64,000 bases of DNA from Bacteroidales bacterium (GCA_024685175.1 JAIKWD010000027.1:62001-126000), one strand, 5' to 3'. Shown: positions 35,617-47,000, counted from the stretch's first letter. The notes: a model not told the origin generated them from the letters alone. Translations and numbers: made by a program.

Positions 35617-37524
35617 TTAGAGTATCTCGTAGCTTCGTTTCACGAACTCGCTCAACTTCTCGCCGGTGAGGATGTTCTGGGAGAGTAGGGCGAGGTCGAT
35701 CATCTGTTGCACGAGTTTGGTGCGCTTGGCCTCGTCGGTCTCGTCGAGCACGCGCGATGCCAGCGGATGGTTGCTGTTCACCACGAGGTTGTAGTGGTTG
35801 AAGTCGCCGTACAGCCCTTGTTGACCGGACACTTTCTCCATATCCTTGAAACGACGCATAAACTCGTTTTGTGTGATCATCACGGGGAGGTCGCTTTCGC
35901 TGAGGTTCTCTATCATCACGCTGAAAGTCTTCTCGTCCACGTTCTTGTCGAAGAACTCCTTCAGCGTCTTTTGCTGATCGTCTGACAGTTTGGCAGGACA
36001 CACGTCGTCCTTCTTCTCGATCAGCTTGTCGATGGTGTCGGCATCGACGCGGGTGAAACGCAGTTTCTCGTTCTTCTGTTCGAGCATATTGATAGCGTGG
36101 GCATCAAGGAAGCCGTCCATCAACAGCACGTCATAGCCCTTCTCCTTGGCGGCTTGGATGTAGAGGTGCTGTTCGTCGGTGTTGGCGGCGTAGAGGCAGA
36201 TGACGATGTCGTCCTTGTTTGTCTGCAGCGCGCTCACGAGGTTGCGGTATTCCTCAATGGTGTAGTATTTGCCGTCGGTGCTCTTCAACAGATAGAAATC
36301 CTTGATCTTGTCGTAGAACTTTTCGTCGGTGAGGGAGCCGAACTGCAGGAACACCTTTAGTTCGTCCCATTTCTTCTCGAAGTCCTCGCGGTTCTCTTTG
36401 AACATCGACTCCAGTTTCTCGGCCACCTTCTTGGTGATGTATGTGGAGATTTTCTTGACGTTGGCGTCGGATTGCAGGTAGGAACGCGACACGTTGAGCG
36501 GGATGTCGGGTGAGTCGATGACACCGTGCAGCAGCGTCATAAACTCGGGGATGATGCCTTCCAGTTCATCGGTGATATATACCTGATTGCAATAGAGTTG
36601 CACGCGGTTTTTCTTGAGGTCGAGTTGGTTCTTGACCTTCGGGAAATAGAGGATGCCGGTGAGGTTGAAGGGGTAGTCCACGTTGAGGTGGATTTGGAAC
36701 ATCGGCTCCTCGAAGTTCATCGGATAGAGTTCGTGGTAGAACTTCTTGTAGTCCTCGTCGGTGAGTGAAGAGGGCGCTTTCTGCCAAAGGGGCTCGGTGT
36801 CGTTGATGATGCGGGGCACCTGCACGGCCTCTTCTTTGGGTTCTTCCTTCTTGCCGTCCTTGTCGGCATTCTCGTCTTCGGGTTTAGGTTCGGGCTTGCG
36901 CCACTCGGTCTTGGTGCCGCAGCGGATGGGGATGGGCAGGAAGCGGCAGTATTTGTTGAGCAGGCCCACAATCTTGTTCTCGTCGAGGAACTCTTGGGCG
37001 TCGTCGGCGATATGCAGCACGATTTCGGTGCCGCGGTCGCTCTTGTCGATCTCTTCCAACGTGAACTCGGTGGAGCCATCGCAACTCCATTTTACAGCTT
37101 TGGCGTCAGTGTGCGACTTGGTGAGGATGTCCACGCGTTCGGCCACCATAAAGGAGGAGTAGAAGCCCAGTCCGAAATGGCCGATGATGTTGGTGGCGTC
37201 TTGGCCCTTGTATTTGGAGAGGAAGTCCTCGGCGCCGGAGAAGGCGATCTGGTTGATGTATTTGTCCACCTCTTCGGCACTCATACCGATGCCGTGGTCG
37301 ATGACGCGGATGGTCTTGTCGTCCTTGTTGACCTTCACGTCGATGGTGAGGTCGCCCAGTTCGCTGTCAGTCTTGCCCAGCGAGGCCAGCGTCTTTATCT
37401 TTTGGGTGGCGTCTACGGCGTTGGAAATCAGCTCTCTAAGGAAGATCTCGTGGTCGGAATACAAGAATTTCTTGATGACGGGAAAGATGTTTTCGGTTTT
37501 TACATTGATATTACCAGTTTGCAT
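35617..37524 (-). CDS. htpG: HtpG, bacterial Hsp90 chaperone
   Basis: A 635-residue dimeric ATP-dependent chaperone. The N-terminal GHKL ATPase domain has FLRELISNAVDA, the DHGIGMS nucleotide loop and GHFGLGFYSSFMVA lid. The middle domain carries the conserved LPLNVSRSYLQ-type segment (IPLNVSRSYLQSD). A charged insert (about 210-240, PKPEDENADKDGKKEEP) is longer than in E. coli. I chose ATG 37524 (MQTGNINVKTENIFP), the normal N-terminus; the frame is open upstream but crosses the sigma-54 element at 37568-37584. Confidence 0.96.
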   Translation of the reverse strand: MQTGNINVKTENIFPVIKKFLYSDHEIFLRELISNAVDATQKIKTLASLGKTDSELGDLTIDVKVNKDDKTIRVIDHGIGMSAEEVDKYINQIAFSGAEDFLSKYKGQDATNIIGHFGLGFYSSFMVAERVDILTKSHTDAKAVKWSCDGSTEFTLEEIDKSDRGTEIVLHIADDAQEFLDENKIVGLLNKYCRFLPIPIRCGTKTEWRKPEPKPEDENADKDGKKEEPKEEAVQVPRIINDTEPLWQKAPSSLTDEDYKKFYHELYPMNFEEPMFQIHLNVDYPFNLTGILYFPKVKNQLDLKKNRVQLYCNQVYITDELEGIIPEFMTLLHGVIDSPDIPLNVSRSYLQSDANVKKISTYITKKVAEKLESMFKENREDFEKKWDELKVFLQFGSLTDEKFYDKIKDFYLLKSTDGKYYTIEEYRNLVSALQTNKDDIVICLYAANTDEQHLYIQAAKEKGYDVLLMDGFLDAHAINMLEQKNEKLRFTRVDADTIDKLIEKKDDVCPAKLSDDQQKTLKEFFDKNVDEKTFSVMIENLSESDLPVMITQNEFMRRFKDMEKVSGQQGLYGDFNHYNLVVNSNHPLASRVLDETDEAKRTKLVQQMIDLALLSQNILTGEKLSEFVKRSYEIL

Positions 37525-37567
37525 ATAGTTGTGATTTATTGTTAGACTTTTTTGGGCGATATTTGTA

Positions 37568-37584
37568 TGCAAAATATGTGCCAA
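37568..37584 (-). promoter_or_regulatory. Sigma-54 (-24/-12) promoter of htpG
   Basis: On the minus strand it reads TTGGCACATATTTTGCA, matching the consensus except for A at the G of CACG. The GG and GC are ten bases apart. The predicted start near 37557 gives a 33-base leader. No inverted repeat like that of hsp20 was seen upstream. Confidence 0.82.
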
Positions 37585-37640
37585 AGTGGGGATTGTGGAT
37601 TATAGATGAAGGATAAATGTATTTTCTAATGCCTTTTTTG

Positions 37641-37648
37641 TATATTTG
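37641..37648 (+). promoter_or_regulatory. -7 box for the two-component system genes
   Basis: TATATTTG ends 15 bases before the kinase ATG, implying a very short leader. Confidence 0.6.
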
Positions 37649-37663
37649 CGCCAAATTCTTCGT

Positions 37664-39622
37664 ATGGTAAAACGCATAACGATATTGACTGTAGGCCTGA
37701 TGTTGTCCGTTTTTGCGGCGGGGGCCGAAAACGTGGATACACTGTTCTCCATCTTTCGCCATTCGTTTGGAAGTGAAAAGAATGTGGCGGCCCAGAAATT
37801 GATAGACCAATTTGTCCAGGAGGAGTGTTACGATTATGTCATCAGTGATGAACTGAAATCGGACAGAAAGTTCAGCCAGATGCTGGTCTATTTGGGTATG
37901 GCTAACCATGAGCTTAACAGTAGTGGTTTCCAAAAAGCCATTGACTATGCCTCGATGGCCAAGGATATGGCGCATCGCGACTCGCTCCGGTGGTTGTCGA
38001 GTTGCTATGAGATTATGAGCGTGTCTTATACGCGTTTGGGCGACTATACCAGCGCCTTGACTGCTGCCCAGCGGGACTTTGATATTGGCAAGAAACTGGG
38101 AGACAAGCGAATCCAGAGCAGCGCCCTCAATACGCTGGCAGCCATAGAGCTGTCGACAAAACACTTGGAAGAAGCCCTCGAATTCGCAAGTCAGGCAGTG
38201 GATATAGAGCGGGAGTTGAATGATAATCAAGGAAAGGCATTGGCCATTCGGTTGGGTATCAAGAGCGAGGTCTTGCTCAAACTCAAGCGACCGGCGGAGG
38301 CGTTGGCCTGCATCAACGAGGCCCTCGAAATAGACCGCAAGGCGGGACGCATCGACAAGGTCGGCATACGTCTGTCGCAGAAGGCCGACGTGCTGATGTA
38401 CCTCCAAGAGTGGAAGGAGTGCCGCAACACCTGCCTGCAGGCCCTCGACATCTTCGACCGCGGCAACCAATTGGTAGACAAGATTATCACCTTGAAACAG
38501 CTTGGCGCCTGCGAACTCAAGTTGAAGAACTACTATGCCGCCGAACAGTATTTGCTGGAGGGTGAACGGCTATGCAAGAAGACCGGATTCCGGCCCTTGC
38601 TTCAACTCATACAAGACTATCTCTATCTCACCTATAAAGAGCAGAACAATCTGAGCAAGGCCCTCTATTATCTTGAGTGCAGCTCCGCCAACAAGGACTC
38701 GTTAAGCCAGGCGGAATACCAAAAATTGGTAAGCGAGTATAAAATCAAGTACGAAACGGACCAAAAAGAGAAGCAATTGGCTAATCAAGAAAGGGCGAAC
38801 CGGAATAAATTCGTCTTCATCATCGTCTTGTTGGCCTTGTTTGCCCTGATTGCGATAGTGGCCATCGTGGGCTATCGATTGGCCAGTATTCGCAAGAAAC
38901 GCAACGATGAGTTGGCGGCCGTCAACACGGCCAAGGACCGTCTGTTCTCTATTGTGTCGCACGACTTGAAAAACCCCGTGGCGGCGCAAAAGCAGGTGCT
39001 CGACTTCTTGAATACGCACTATGACCAAATCGACGACGTGACCAAGAAGGAGCAGATCGCGGCACTCAACCAATCCAACAACCAATTGGGCGACTTGTTG
39101 ACCAACGTGTTGGAGTGGGCCTCCTTGGAAAGCGGGCGTCTGCCCTATAGGCCCGTGCGGGCGGACCTGTCCGCCATTGTGCGCAATAGTCTGGCGATGG
39201 TCAGTGCCCAAGCCCAACGCAAAAAGGTGCAGATCAAGTCATCCATAGACATCAACACCTTTGTTTACACCGATATCAACTATGTGGTGACGATTTTGAG
39301 AAACCTCTTGACGAATGCCATAAAATATTCGTATGAAGAGGGGATCGTGGAGATTGTGGTGGAAGATAAAGGCACGGACTGGCATCTTTCCGTGGTCGAC
39401 AATGGCGTTGGTATGACCGAAGAACAGCAATCGAGACTCTTTCTAAAACGGTATGAGTCCACGCTTGGTACAGCCGAGGAAAAGGGCACCGGTATGGGCT
39501 TGATCGTCTGTAAGGAATTGGCCAACAAGATGAACGGAAACCTTTTCGTCCATAGTTCGCCGGGGCAGGGGAGTACCTTTACACTTACTATCGCCAAGCC
39601 ATCGAAGGAACAAATTCGATAA
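37664..39622 (+). CDS. TPR-containing sensor histidine kinase
   Basis: A 652-residue kinase: signal peptide or leader helix (MVKRITILTVGLMLSVFAAGAE), a periplasmic stretch of tetratricopeptide repeats (about 35-370), one transmembrane helix (FVFIIVLLALFALIAIVAIVGYRLA, about residue 385), and a cytoplasmic kinase core. His433 in IVSHDLKNPVAAQKQVL is the phosphoacceptor. The ATPase domain has LLTNAIKYS, VVDNGVGM and GTGMGLIVCKELANK. I chose ATG 37664; an in-frame TTG at 37646 lies inside the -7 box. The response regulator gene follows 21 bases later. The TPRs probably sense a periplasmic protein, which is inference. Confidence 0.9.
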   Translation: MVKRITILTVGLMLSVFAAGAENVDTLFSIFRHSFGSEKNVAAQKLIDQFVQEECYDYVISDELKSDRKFSQMLVYLGMANHELNSSGFQKAIDYASMAKDMAHRDSLRWLSSCYEIMSVSYTRLGDYTSALTAAQRDFDIGKKLGDKRIQSSALNTLAAIELSTKHLEEALEFASQAVDIERELNDNQGKALAIRLGIKSEVLLKLKRPAEALACINEALEIDRKAGRIDKVGIRLSQKADVLMYLQEWKECRNTCLQALDIFDRGNQLVDKIITLKQLGACELKLKNYYAAEQYLLEGERLCKKTGFRPLLQLIQDYLYLTYKEQNNLSKALYYLECSSANKDSLSQAEYQKLVSEYKIKYETDQKEKQLANQERANRNKFVFIIVLLALFALIAIVAIVGYRLASIRKKRNDELAAVNTAKDRLFSIVSHDLKNPVAAQKQVLDFLNTHYDQIDDVTKKEQIAALNQSNNQLGDLLTNVLEWASLESGRLPYRPVRADLSAIVRNSLAMVSAQAQRKKVQIKSSIDINTFVYTDINYVVTILRNLLTNAIKYSYEEGIVEIVVEDKGTDWHLSVVDNGVGMTEEQQSRLFLKRYESTLGTAEEKGTGMGLIVCKELANKMNGNLFVHSSPGQGSTFTLTIAKPSKEQIR

Positions 39623-39643
39623 TGTAGTTTAATAATATATTGT

Positions 39644-40285
39644 ATGTCCATCATTAATATCTTACTTGTAGAAGACCAGACGCTTACACGGATGGGGATG
39701 AAGATCACCTTGAATCATGAGGACTCCGACTGCCGGATTGTGGCCGAGGCGAGTTCCGTCAAGGAGGCACTGGCCCAACTCGGCCAACTGCCCGATTTGG
39801 ATATTGTATTGTTGGATCTGATGCTCCCCGACGGCAATGGAATAGAGGTGATCGAACACATGCGTGAGACGGGTTCCAAGGCCAAAGTGCTCGTCATCTC
39901 CGCAGATACGAACCGCGAGACCATCCTAAAACTTACGGAACTCGGCATCGGCGGGTTTATCAGCAAATACGCCGACAGCGCGACCTTGGAAGAGGCCATC
40001 TACTCCGTGCATAACGGACTGGAGTATTTCGGGAAGGACATTGCCGAGGTCATCCATGCCATCTCCACAGCCAAGGCGCAAGAGGAGGATACTTTCACAG
40101 ACCGAGAACTGGAGATTATGCAGTTGTGTGCTAATGGATTGAATGTCAAACAAATAGCAAAAGAACTGAATATTAGCTCCCGGACGGTGGAGACCCATAA
40201 AAACAATATTTTCAAGAAACTCGGCTTTAGCAGCACGGCCGAATTGATGAAATACGCTTTTGAACACGGAATTATTCGCGATTAA
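39644..40285 (+). CDS. NarL/FixJ-type response regulator
   Basis: A 213-residue regulator with a receiver domain (Asp58 in VLLDLMLPDG, acidic pocket Glu10-Asp11, Lys in FISKY) and a C-terminal LuxR-type helix-turn-helix (FTDRELEIMQLCANGLNVKQIAKELNISSRTVETHKNNIFKKLG). It is the obvious partner of the upstream kinase. LuxR-type domains bind short inverted repeats as dimers. A perfect 24-bp palindrome begins 49 bases after its stop, in front of the next two secreted-protein genes. Confidence 0.94.
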   Translation: MSIINILLVEDQTLTRMGMKITLNHEDSDCRIVAEASSVKEALAQLGQLPDLDIVLLDLMLPDGNGIEVIEHMRETGSKAKVLVISADTNRETILKLTELGIGGFISKYADSATLEEAIYSVHNGLEYFGKDIAEVIHAISTAKAQEEDTFTDRELEIMQLCANGLNVKQIAKELNISSRTVETHKNNIFKKLGFSSTAELMKYAFEHGIIRD

Positions 40286-40333
40286 TCCGTATTTCACCCT
40301 TAAATGTTAATAATGTTAATAAAAAAAATATGC

Positions 40334-40357
40334 CATCTACGTAAATTTACGTAGATG
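40334..40357. promoter_or_regulatory. Perfect 24-bp palindrome, candidate operator of the adjacent response regulator
   Basis: The half-site is CATCTACGTAAA, repeated exactly in inverted order with no spacer. It is centred about 34 bp upstream of the -7 box at 40376-40383, and it overlaps or lies just upstream of where a -33 element would be; no TTTG -33 is present. That geometry suits an activator-dependent promoter. No T-tract of terminator type follows. Recognition by the response regulator is inference. Confidence 0.75.
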
Positions 40358-40375
40358 ATGTAAGGATATTGTCTT

Positions 40376-40383
40376 TATTTTTG
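40376..40383 (+). promoter_or_regulatory. -7 box for the secreted-protein pair
   Basis: TATTTTTG, 77 bases before the ATG at 40460. Confidence 0.65.
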
Positions 40384-40459
40384 CAAGCGTACAATAGTAT
40401 AATTGTATCAAGTTTTAAATAACTGCATAAGTAATCTAGTATTCACAAAACCCGATATT

Positions 40460-40945
40460 ATGAAAAAACTTTACCTAATGCTGTTCTTCAGCGCCTTGAC
40501 ATTAAGCGCAATGTGCCAAACCGGCGTCGTGACGACGGGAGGCACGGCGATAGGTAACGGCGGCTCTGTGACCTACACGGTGGGCCAGATCGCCGTCCAA
40601 CGAATGGAGGCCGGCGACAAGTACGTCATTGAAGGTGTCCAGCAGCCCTACGAAATCCAGACCGTGGGCGTGGACGACTATCCGGACATCGTACTCGAGG
40701 CCATACTCTTCCCCAACCCGACGACTAGCACGGTCCGGTTGCGTATATCCAATTACGAGATTCCTTCCTATGGACTTACCGCCGAACTGTTTGACATACA
40801 CGGCCGTATGATCCAGATTTTCACCGTCAGCGACCTGGAGACCCAGATGGATCTCTCCAGCCTGCCTTCCGCCTCCTACCAGTTGCGTGTGCTGGACGAC
40901 AGCCGCCTGCTGAAGACGTTCAAAGTTATTAAGAATAAACAATAA
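40460..40945 (+). CDS. Small secreted protein with T9SS type A sorting domain
   Basis: A 161-residue protein: signal peptide ending at LSAMCQ, a short beta-domain with GGTAIGNGGSVTYTVGQIAVQ and EGVQQPYEIQTVG, then a T9SS C-terminal sorting domain (EAILFPNPTTSTVRLRI, ELFDIHGRMIQ, LPSASYQLRVLDDSRLLKTFKVIK). Proteins with this GGSV-x-Y-x-VGQ plus EGVQQPYEI module recur in Bacteroidota beside large modular surface proteins, but no function is established. I chose ATG 40460, which gives the signal peptide; the frame is open back to 40403. The giant surface protein follows 78 bases later. Confidence 0.85.
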   Translation: MKKLYLMLFFSALTLSAMCQTGVVTTGGTAIGNGGSVTYTVGQIAVQRMEAGDKYVIEGVQQPYEIQTVGVDDYPDIVLEAILFPNPTTSTVRLRISNYEIPSYGLTAELFDIHGRMIQIFTVSDLETQMDLSSLPSASYQLRVLDDSRLLKTFKVIKNKQ

Positions 40946-41023
40946 CCGATGAACCGGTGTTAATTGATTGACATCATTCATATCATTACGAAGATCACAA
41001 TTTATTCACTTAAATTCAATATT

Positions 41024-44000
41024 ATGAAAAAATTATTTACCCTTTTGTTTGTCTTGATGCTCGCAGTGGTGTCGGTGTTCGCACAGGCGCCTCAGAAGAT
41101 GAGCTATCAGGCGGTGGTCCGCAACGCGAACAATACGTTGCTGGCCAACCAGAATGTGTCCGCAAGGATCAGCATCCTGCAGGGCAGCGTGAACGGCGCG
41201 GCCGTTTACGTGGAAACGCATGCCGCTACGACCAACGCCAACGGTCTGTTGACCTTGGAGGTGGGCGACGGTAACGCCATACTGGGCACGCTCTCCAGTG
41301 TGAACTGGGGTGACGGTCCCTTCTACCTGAAGTCCGAGATCGACCCGGACGGCGGCGTGAACTACAGCATCGAGGGCGTTCAGCAGTTGATGAGCGTGCC
41401 TTACGCCTTGTACGCAGGCAGCGCGGGCAATGTTCCCGCATTTGCCATCGCCCCGACCGACACGGGCTATGTGCTAACCATCACGATGAACGGCGTTCCG
41501 CAGACGTATGTGTTGCGCAACGGCCGCGACGGTGTTGATGGCGCTGACGGCGACGACGGTGCGGACGGCCTTAGCGCCTATGAGTTGTGGCAGCAGGCCG
41601 GCAACACGGGCACGCTGGCCGACTTCCTGGCCTCCTTGGTGGGTCCTGCCGGTCAAGATGGTGAAGATGGTGACGACGGCTTCTCGCCGACAATTACGCA
41701 GACCCCGATCGCCAACGGCTACCAGATCATCGTGACGGACGTGGACGGCACGGACACGTTCTATGTGTACAACGGCACGAGCGGCAGCGGCTCCGGTGGC
41801 GGTGCCGACGGCCTTAGCGCCTACGAGTTGTGGCTGCAAGCCGGCAACACGGGCACGCTGGCCGACTTCCTGGCTTCCTTGGTGGGTCCTGCTGGTCAAG
41901 ATGGTGAAGATGGTGAAGACGGTGAAGATGGAAACGACGGTTTCTCGCCGACGATTACGCAGACGGCCACGACTAACGGTTACCAGATCATCGTGACGGA
42001 CGTGAACGGTACGGACACGTTCTACGTGAACCATGGCGCCCCCGGTGTCTCTCCCACGATCACGGCTTCCGCCGTCTCTGGTGGCACGCAGTTGACCATT
42101 ACGGACGTGACGGGCACGCACTCCTATTTTATCCCGAGTGGCGGTGGCTCCGGCTCCGGCGGCACGCTGGTGCAGTTGCCGGCCAACTGGAATGAGACGG
42201 ACACCTTAAGCCCGCAATACATTATGAACAAGCCGGATCTGGCCGATGTGGCCACGAGCGGCGACTATGCCGACTTGATCAACAAGCCGACGATTCCTAC
42301 GACGACGAGCCAGTTGACCAACAACAGCGGCTTCATCACTGCCTCCGATATCCCTGCGCAACAGAACGCCGACTGGACCGCGACGAGCGGTGTGCAGCAG
42401 ATCCTGCACAAGCCGGACTTGGCCACGGTGGCCACGAGCGGCAGCTACAACGACTTGTCCAACAAGCCGACAATTCCTACGACGACGAGCCAGTTGACCA
42501 ACAACAGCGGCTTCATCACCGCTTCCGATATTCCTGCGCAGCAGAATGCCGACTGGACCGCAACAAGCGGTGTGCAGCAGATCCTGCACAAGCCGGACCT
42601 GGCCCCGGTTGCCACGAGCGGCAGTTACACCGACTTGACCAACAAGCCGACGATTCCGGCACCCCAAGTGAACGCCGACTGGAACGCGACGAGCGGTGTG
42701 GCCCAAATCCTCCACAAGCCGACGGCGTTGAGCCAGTTCGTTAACGATATGGGCTTCCTCACCGAGTTGCCTGACAGCATCGGCGGCGGCATCAACACGG
42801 AGATCGACCCGTTATTCACGGCTTGGAACCTGAACTACAACCTGTTGAATAACAAGCCGAACCTGGCCACGGTTGCCACGAGTGGCAGTTACACCGACCT
42901 GATCAATACACCGACCTTGGCCACGGTTGCCACGACGGGTAGTTACAACGACTTGTTGAACAAGCCGGACATTCCTGCTGCCCAGGTGAACGCCGACTGG
43001 ACCGCGACGAGCGGTGTGGCACAGATCCTGCACAAGCCGACCTTGGCTGCAGTTGCCACGAGCGGCAGTTACAACGACTTGTTGAACAAACCGGATCTGG
43101 CCGATGTGGCCACGAGCGGCGACTATGCCGACTTGGTCAACAAGCCGACGATTCCTACGACGACGAGCCAGTTGACCAACAACAGCGGCTTCATTACGGC
43201 CGCTGATGTTCCCGCCCAGGTGAACGCCGACTGGACCGCCACAAGCGGTGTGCAGCAGATCCTCCACAAGCCCAACCTGGCCGCGGTTGCCACGAGCGGC
43301 AGTTACAACGACTTGACCAACAAGCCGACAATCCCTGCAGCACAGGTGAATGCCGACTGGAATGCGACGAGCGGTTTGGCTCAAATCCTCCACAAGCCGA
43401 CGATTCCGGAGTATCAAGTGCTGAGCATCAGCCATGATACTTTGTTCCTGACCAACGGCGGCTACGTGAAGCTCAATGTGGACTGGGGAAATGTGGCCAA
43501 CAAACCCGCGTTCGCTACAGTAGCCTACAGCAACGACTATAACGATTTGACGAACGCCCCATCGAACTTGAGCGATTTCGCGAATGACGAGGGCTTCATT
43601 ACTGCAGCCGATATCCCTGCCGCTACGCAGGCTGACTGGGATGAGACCGACAACAACGAGCCATCATACATCCAGAACAAGCCCGATTTGAGCAACTATT
43701 TGACTTCCGCCGATATGAGCAACTATGTGGACAGAACGACTGATCAGACAGTTGGCGGTGATAAGACATTCTCTGGCTATACCACATTTGATGGTTCTTG
43801 GGCGGATTTCTATGCTGATGCCGAATTTTATAACTATGCTGTGTTCGATGGTGGGGTTGATTTTTTAGGTGATATTAATGTCAACAATAACTATGCCAGC
43901 ATTAAGGTGCCGAATGCTTTGCAGTCCATCAGCGGAGACGGTACTTTCGAAGTGGAGTCCAACAGCGGTAACACCAGTAAGTTACAGGCGGTGAACTACA

Positions 44001-47000
44001 ATGCCTTGCAGATGGTCTATAACGATATGTTGGACAAGTTCAGCGATTTGAACGACCAAATCGATGACCTTCTGGACAGCATCGAGGACCTCAACAAGCA
44101 ATTGGAGATCCCGAAGGACGGCGAGCCGTGTCCCAACACCCCGACAGTAACCGACTACGGTGGTAATATCTATTCTACGGTGCGTATTGGTAACCAATGC
44201 TGGATGAGACAGAATATGCGTGCCACTACCTTAAGCAGTGGAAGTGTTAACACTACTTCAACACCTTCCTATTCGTCCACTTCCGCTTATGCTACATATT
44301 CGAATTTAAGTAGTGCTACACAAAATTCGACTCAATATGGTCGTCTGTACAACTATAAAGCAGCCTCCCAGATATGTCCGCCAGGTTGGAAACTGCCTTC
44401 CAGCGCAGATTGGGCGGAGTTGAGGACGTATGTTAAATCAGTGCCGAAGTTTAACCAAACGTATTATTCCAAGTCATTGGCATTTACAGAATCTTGGACA
44501 GGCTCTACGATTGGCGATAATAGTAATCTCAACAACACAACTGGTTTCTCCGCTGTCGCGGCTGGATATTATCCAACATCTATGGATAATCATTTCTACT
44601 ATGACGATGGCCAAGGTTATGTTGCAGCATTTTGGTCTTCTGACAAAAAACCTATGGCATTATTGTATGATAGCCGATCTATGCATATAGGAGGATATAG
44701 TTCCTCCGATGCTGGCATTAACTCTTTCGTCGCTCCTGACAGTGTCTATTTCTCTGTTCGTTGTATTCGTAAGGGTAATAACGGCGAGAATTTGACCATC
44801 GGATTACCGACGGTGGAGACCAACGCCTATTCCTCAACCAATTTCACCAACGTAACGGTCACGAGCGGTTCGGTTTCCTTAACGATTTTCCCTGGCAACG
44901 TCACGTCGAACGCCAATCATCCGCCTTTGTCCAACTTGACTCAGTGGGGCTTCGTCTATAGCTCTTCCGCTAGTAGTTCTACTACATTGCAGCTAGGCAA
45001 GTCTAATGTTCTCCCCAAATCTTCTTCCGTTTCCACGCAGCCTACTTCCTATCCGTGCGCTATACCATCTTTCAGCGTTACTGGTTTGACGTCTGGAAAC
45101 ACGTATTATTATCGTGCATTCGTTATCCGCGGCAATGACACGGTTTATGGCGCCGTCAAGAGTTTCGTGGCCCAATCTGATCCCAACTCCTGTAAGGCCA
45201 AGTTGGGTTCCTCCTATCCGGAACACGTATCCTACGACGGCTATTCCTACTCTACCGTCGCCGTCGGAAACCAATGCTGGTTGGCACAGAACCTCCGCAA
45301 CACTTCCGGTATCTCATATAGCAACTATTATTATATTGGTTCTATATCCGGAAATGTGTATAATTGGGATGGCTCTATGCTAGGTACCGCATCAACGACA
45401 CTTCCTGTACAAGGTATCTGTCCTTCGGGTTGGCACATTCCTACTACGGCTGAGTTCGATGAGCTGAAGACCTACGTACAAGGTCAAACCGCCTATCAAT
45501 GTTCATCCTCCTCCAATATCGCCAAGGCATTGGCATATACTAGTGGTTGGACTTCCAGCACAGTCACTTGTGCTCCGGGTAATACCCAATCCACCAACAA
45601 CGCCACGGGCTTTGCTGCCTATCCGGGAGGTTATAATAACGGCAGTCTCTCGTCAAACGGTAAAATAACCCGCTTCAGAACGACTACGATGTCAACCTTG
45701 TATTCGGTAGAATATGATAAGGCTGCACTACAGGTAGGTTCAAATTTTGGTAGTACTATCAAATACTCTGTTCGTTGTATCTATGGTGGAGCTGCTCCGA
45801 CGGTGGCCACGTCCTCTAATACGGTGACGACAAACTTTACCTCTGCCTCTAACTTGGGTGGTAATGTGATTAATAACGGTGGCAACAGCATCACCGAAAG
45901 AGGTATCTGCTACTCCTATAGTACTGAAACTCCTACCATATCCAATAACAAGAAGGTTTCTTCCGGCACTACCGGCACCTTCACGGTGGAATTGACGGGT
46001 CTTTCCCATGGTACCACCTATTACTATCGTGCGTATGCTACCAACAGTAAAGGAACCACTTATGGTGCGGTGAAGAGCTTTACCACCAAAAAGTATGCTA
46101 TGATTTACAACAATAGCGTATCTGGCAGTACGTCCAATACGGGTTCTGTCACGGCACTCCAGAAGAATTCGGCTAGAGTATGGGGTAATGTTCAATGTAA
46201 CGATGATGTTGTTACAGGTTGGGGTTTCTATTTGTATAAGAAGAACTCAGACGGCACGTTCTCACAAGTCGCCGACTTGTATTCAGGTTACTTGACTTAT
46301 GGCACTTATACGGGAGTGCTGAATAGTACACCTCAAAACGCCCCTTACAGTATGACCATTACCGGTTTGGAAGCCGGCACCACCTACAAATATAGTGCTG
46401 AAATCTTAAGATCTTCTACAAGTAGTTGGATAAGCGCAACCGACACCTCTAATGAGTTTACGACGCTGGTTGGTCCTTCTGTTACAACTACTAGTGTTAT
46501 GTTTACAGGTACAACTTCAAAGCAATATACTTTTAAAGGCAATCTTGTTAATAAAGGTGTTGTTAGTAGCAGCACCAATGTTAAGACAGGTTTTGTGTGG
46601 AGTAGAAGTGATCAGACTCCTTATACAACCTCTCCTACTTTGAGAAGCGGACAACATTATGATTCTTATATGGTTAGCTCTAATGCTTCTCTCGGATCTT
46701 TTTCATACGCCAAGACGCTTACAGGAGCTGCAGGAACAATATATCGTATCCGCGCATACGCTATCAACGAAGTAGACACCTCGTATGGTGCTGTGTACAC
46801 CATTACTCTAAATGATGTGCCTACTATAGCAGTTACAAGCTTCGACGATCCATATTATTATAGTTCTTATGTCAAAACTAACCAAATTACTGCTCAGTCA
46901 TATATCAGTTCTGATGGAGGATATCAAATTTATGAGACAGGTTGGGTGTATAGTACTACAAATTCAACTCCGACCACCTCTGGCTCCGGTTGCGCAAAAG

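Noticed and set aside
42230..43430. CRISPR-like periodicity
   Set aside because: The repeat unit is 180 bp, in frame and translated into protein repeats, with no unique spacers or cas genes.
41474..43435. Long Arg/Val-rich frames on the minus strand opposite the surface protein
   Set aside because: They mirror the 180-bp repeats of the plus-strand gene and have no start signals or recognisable domains.
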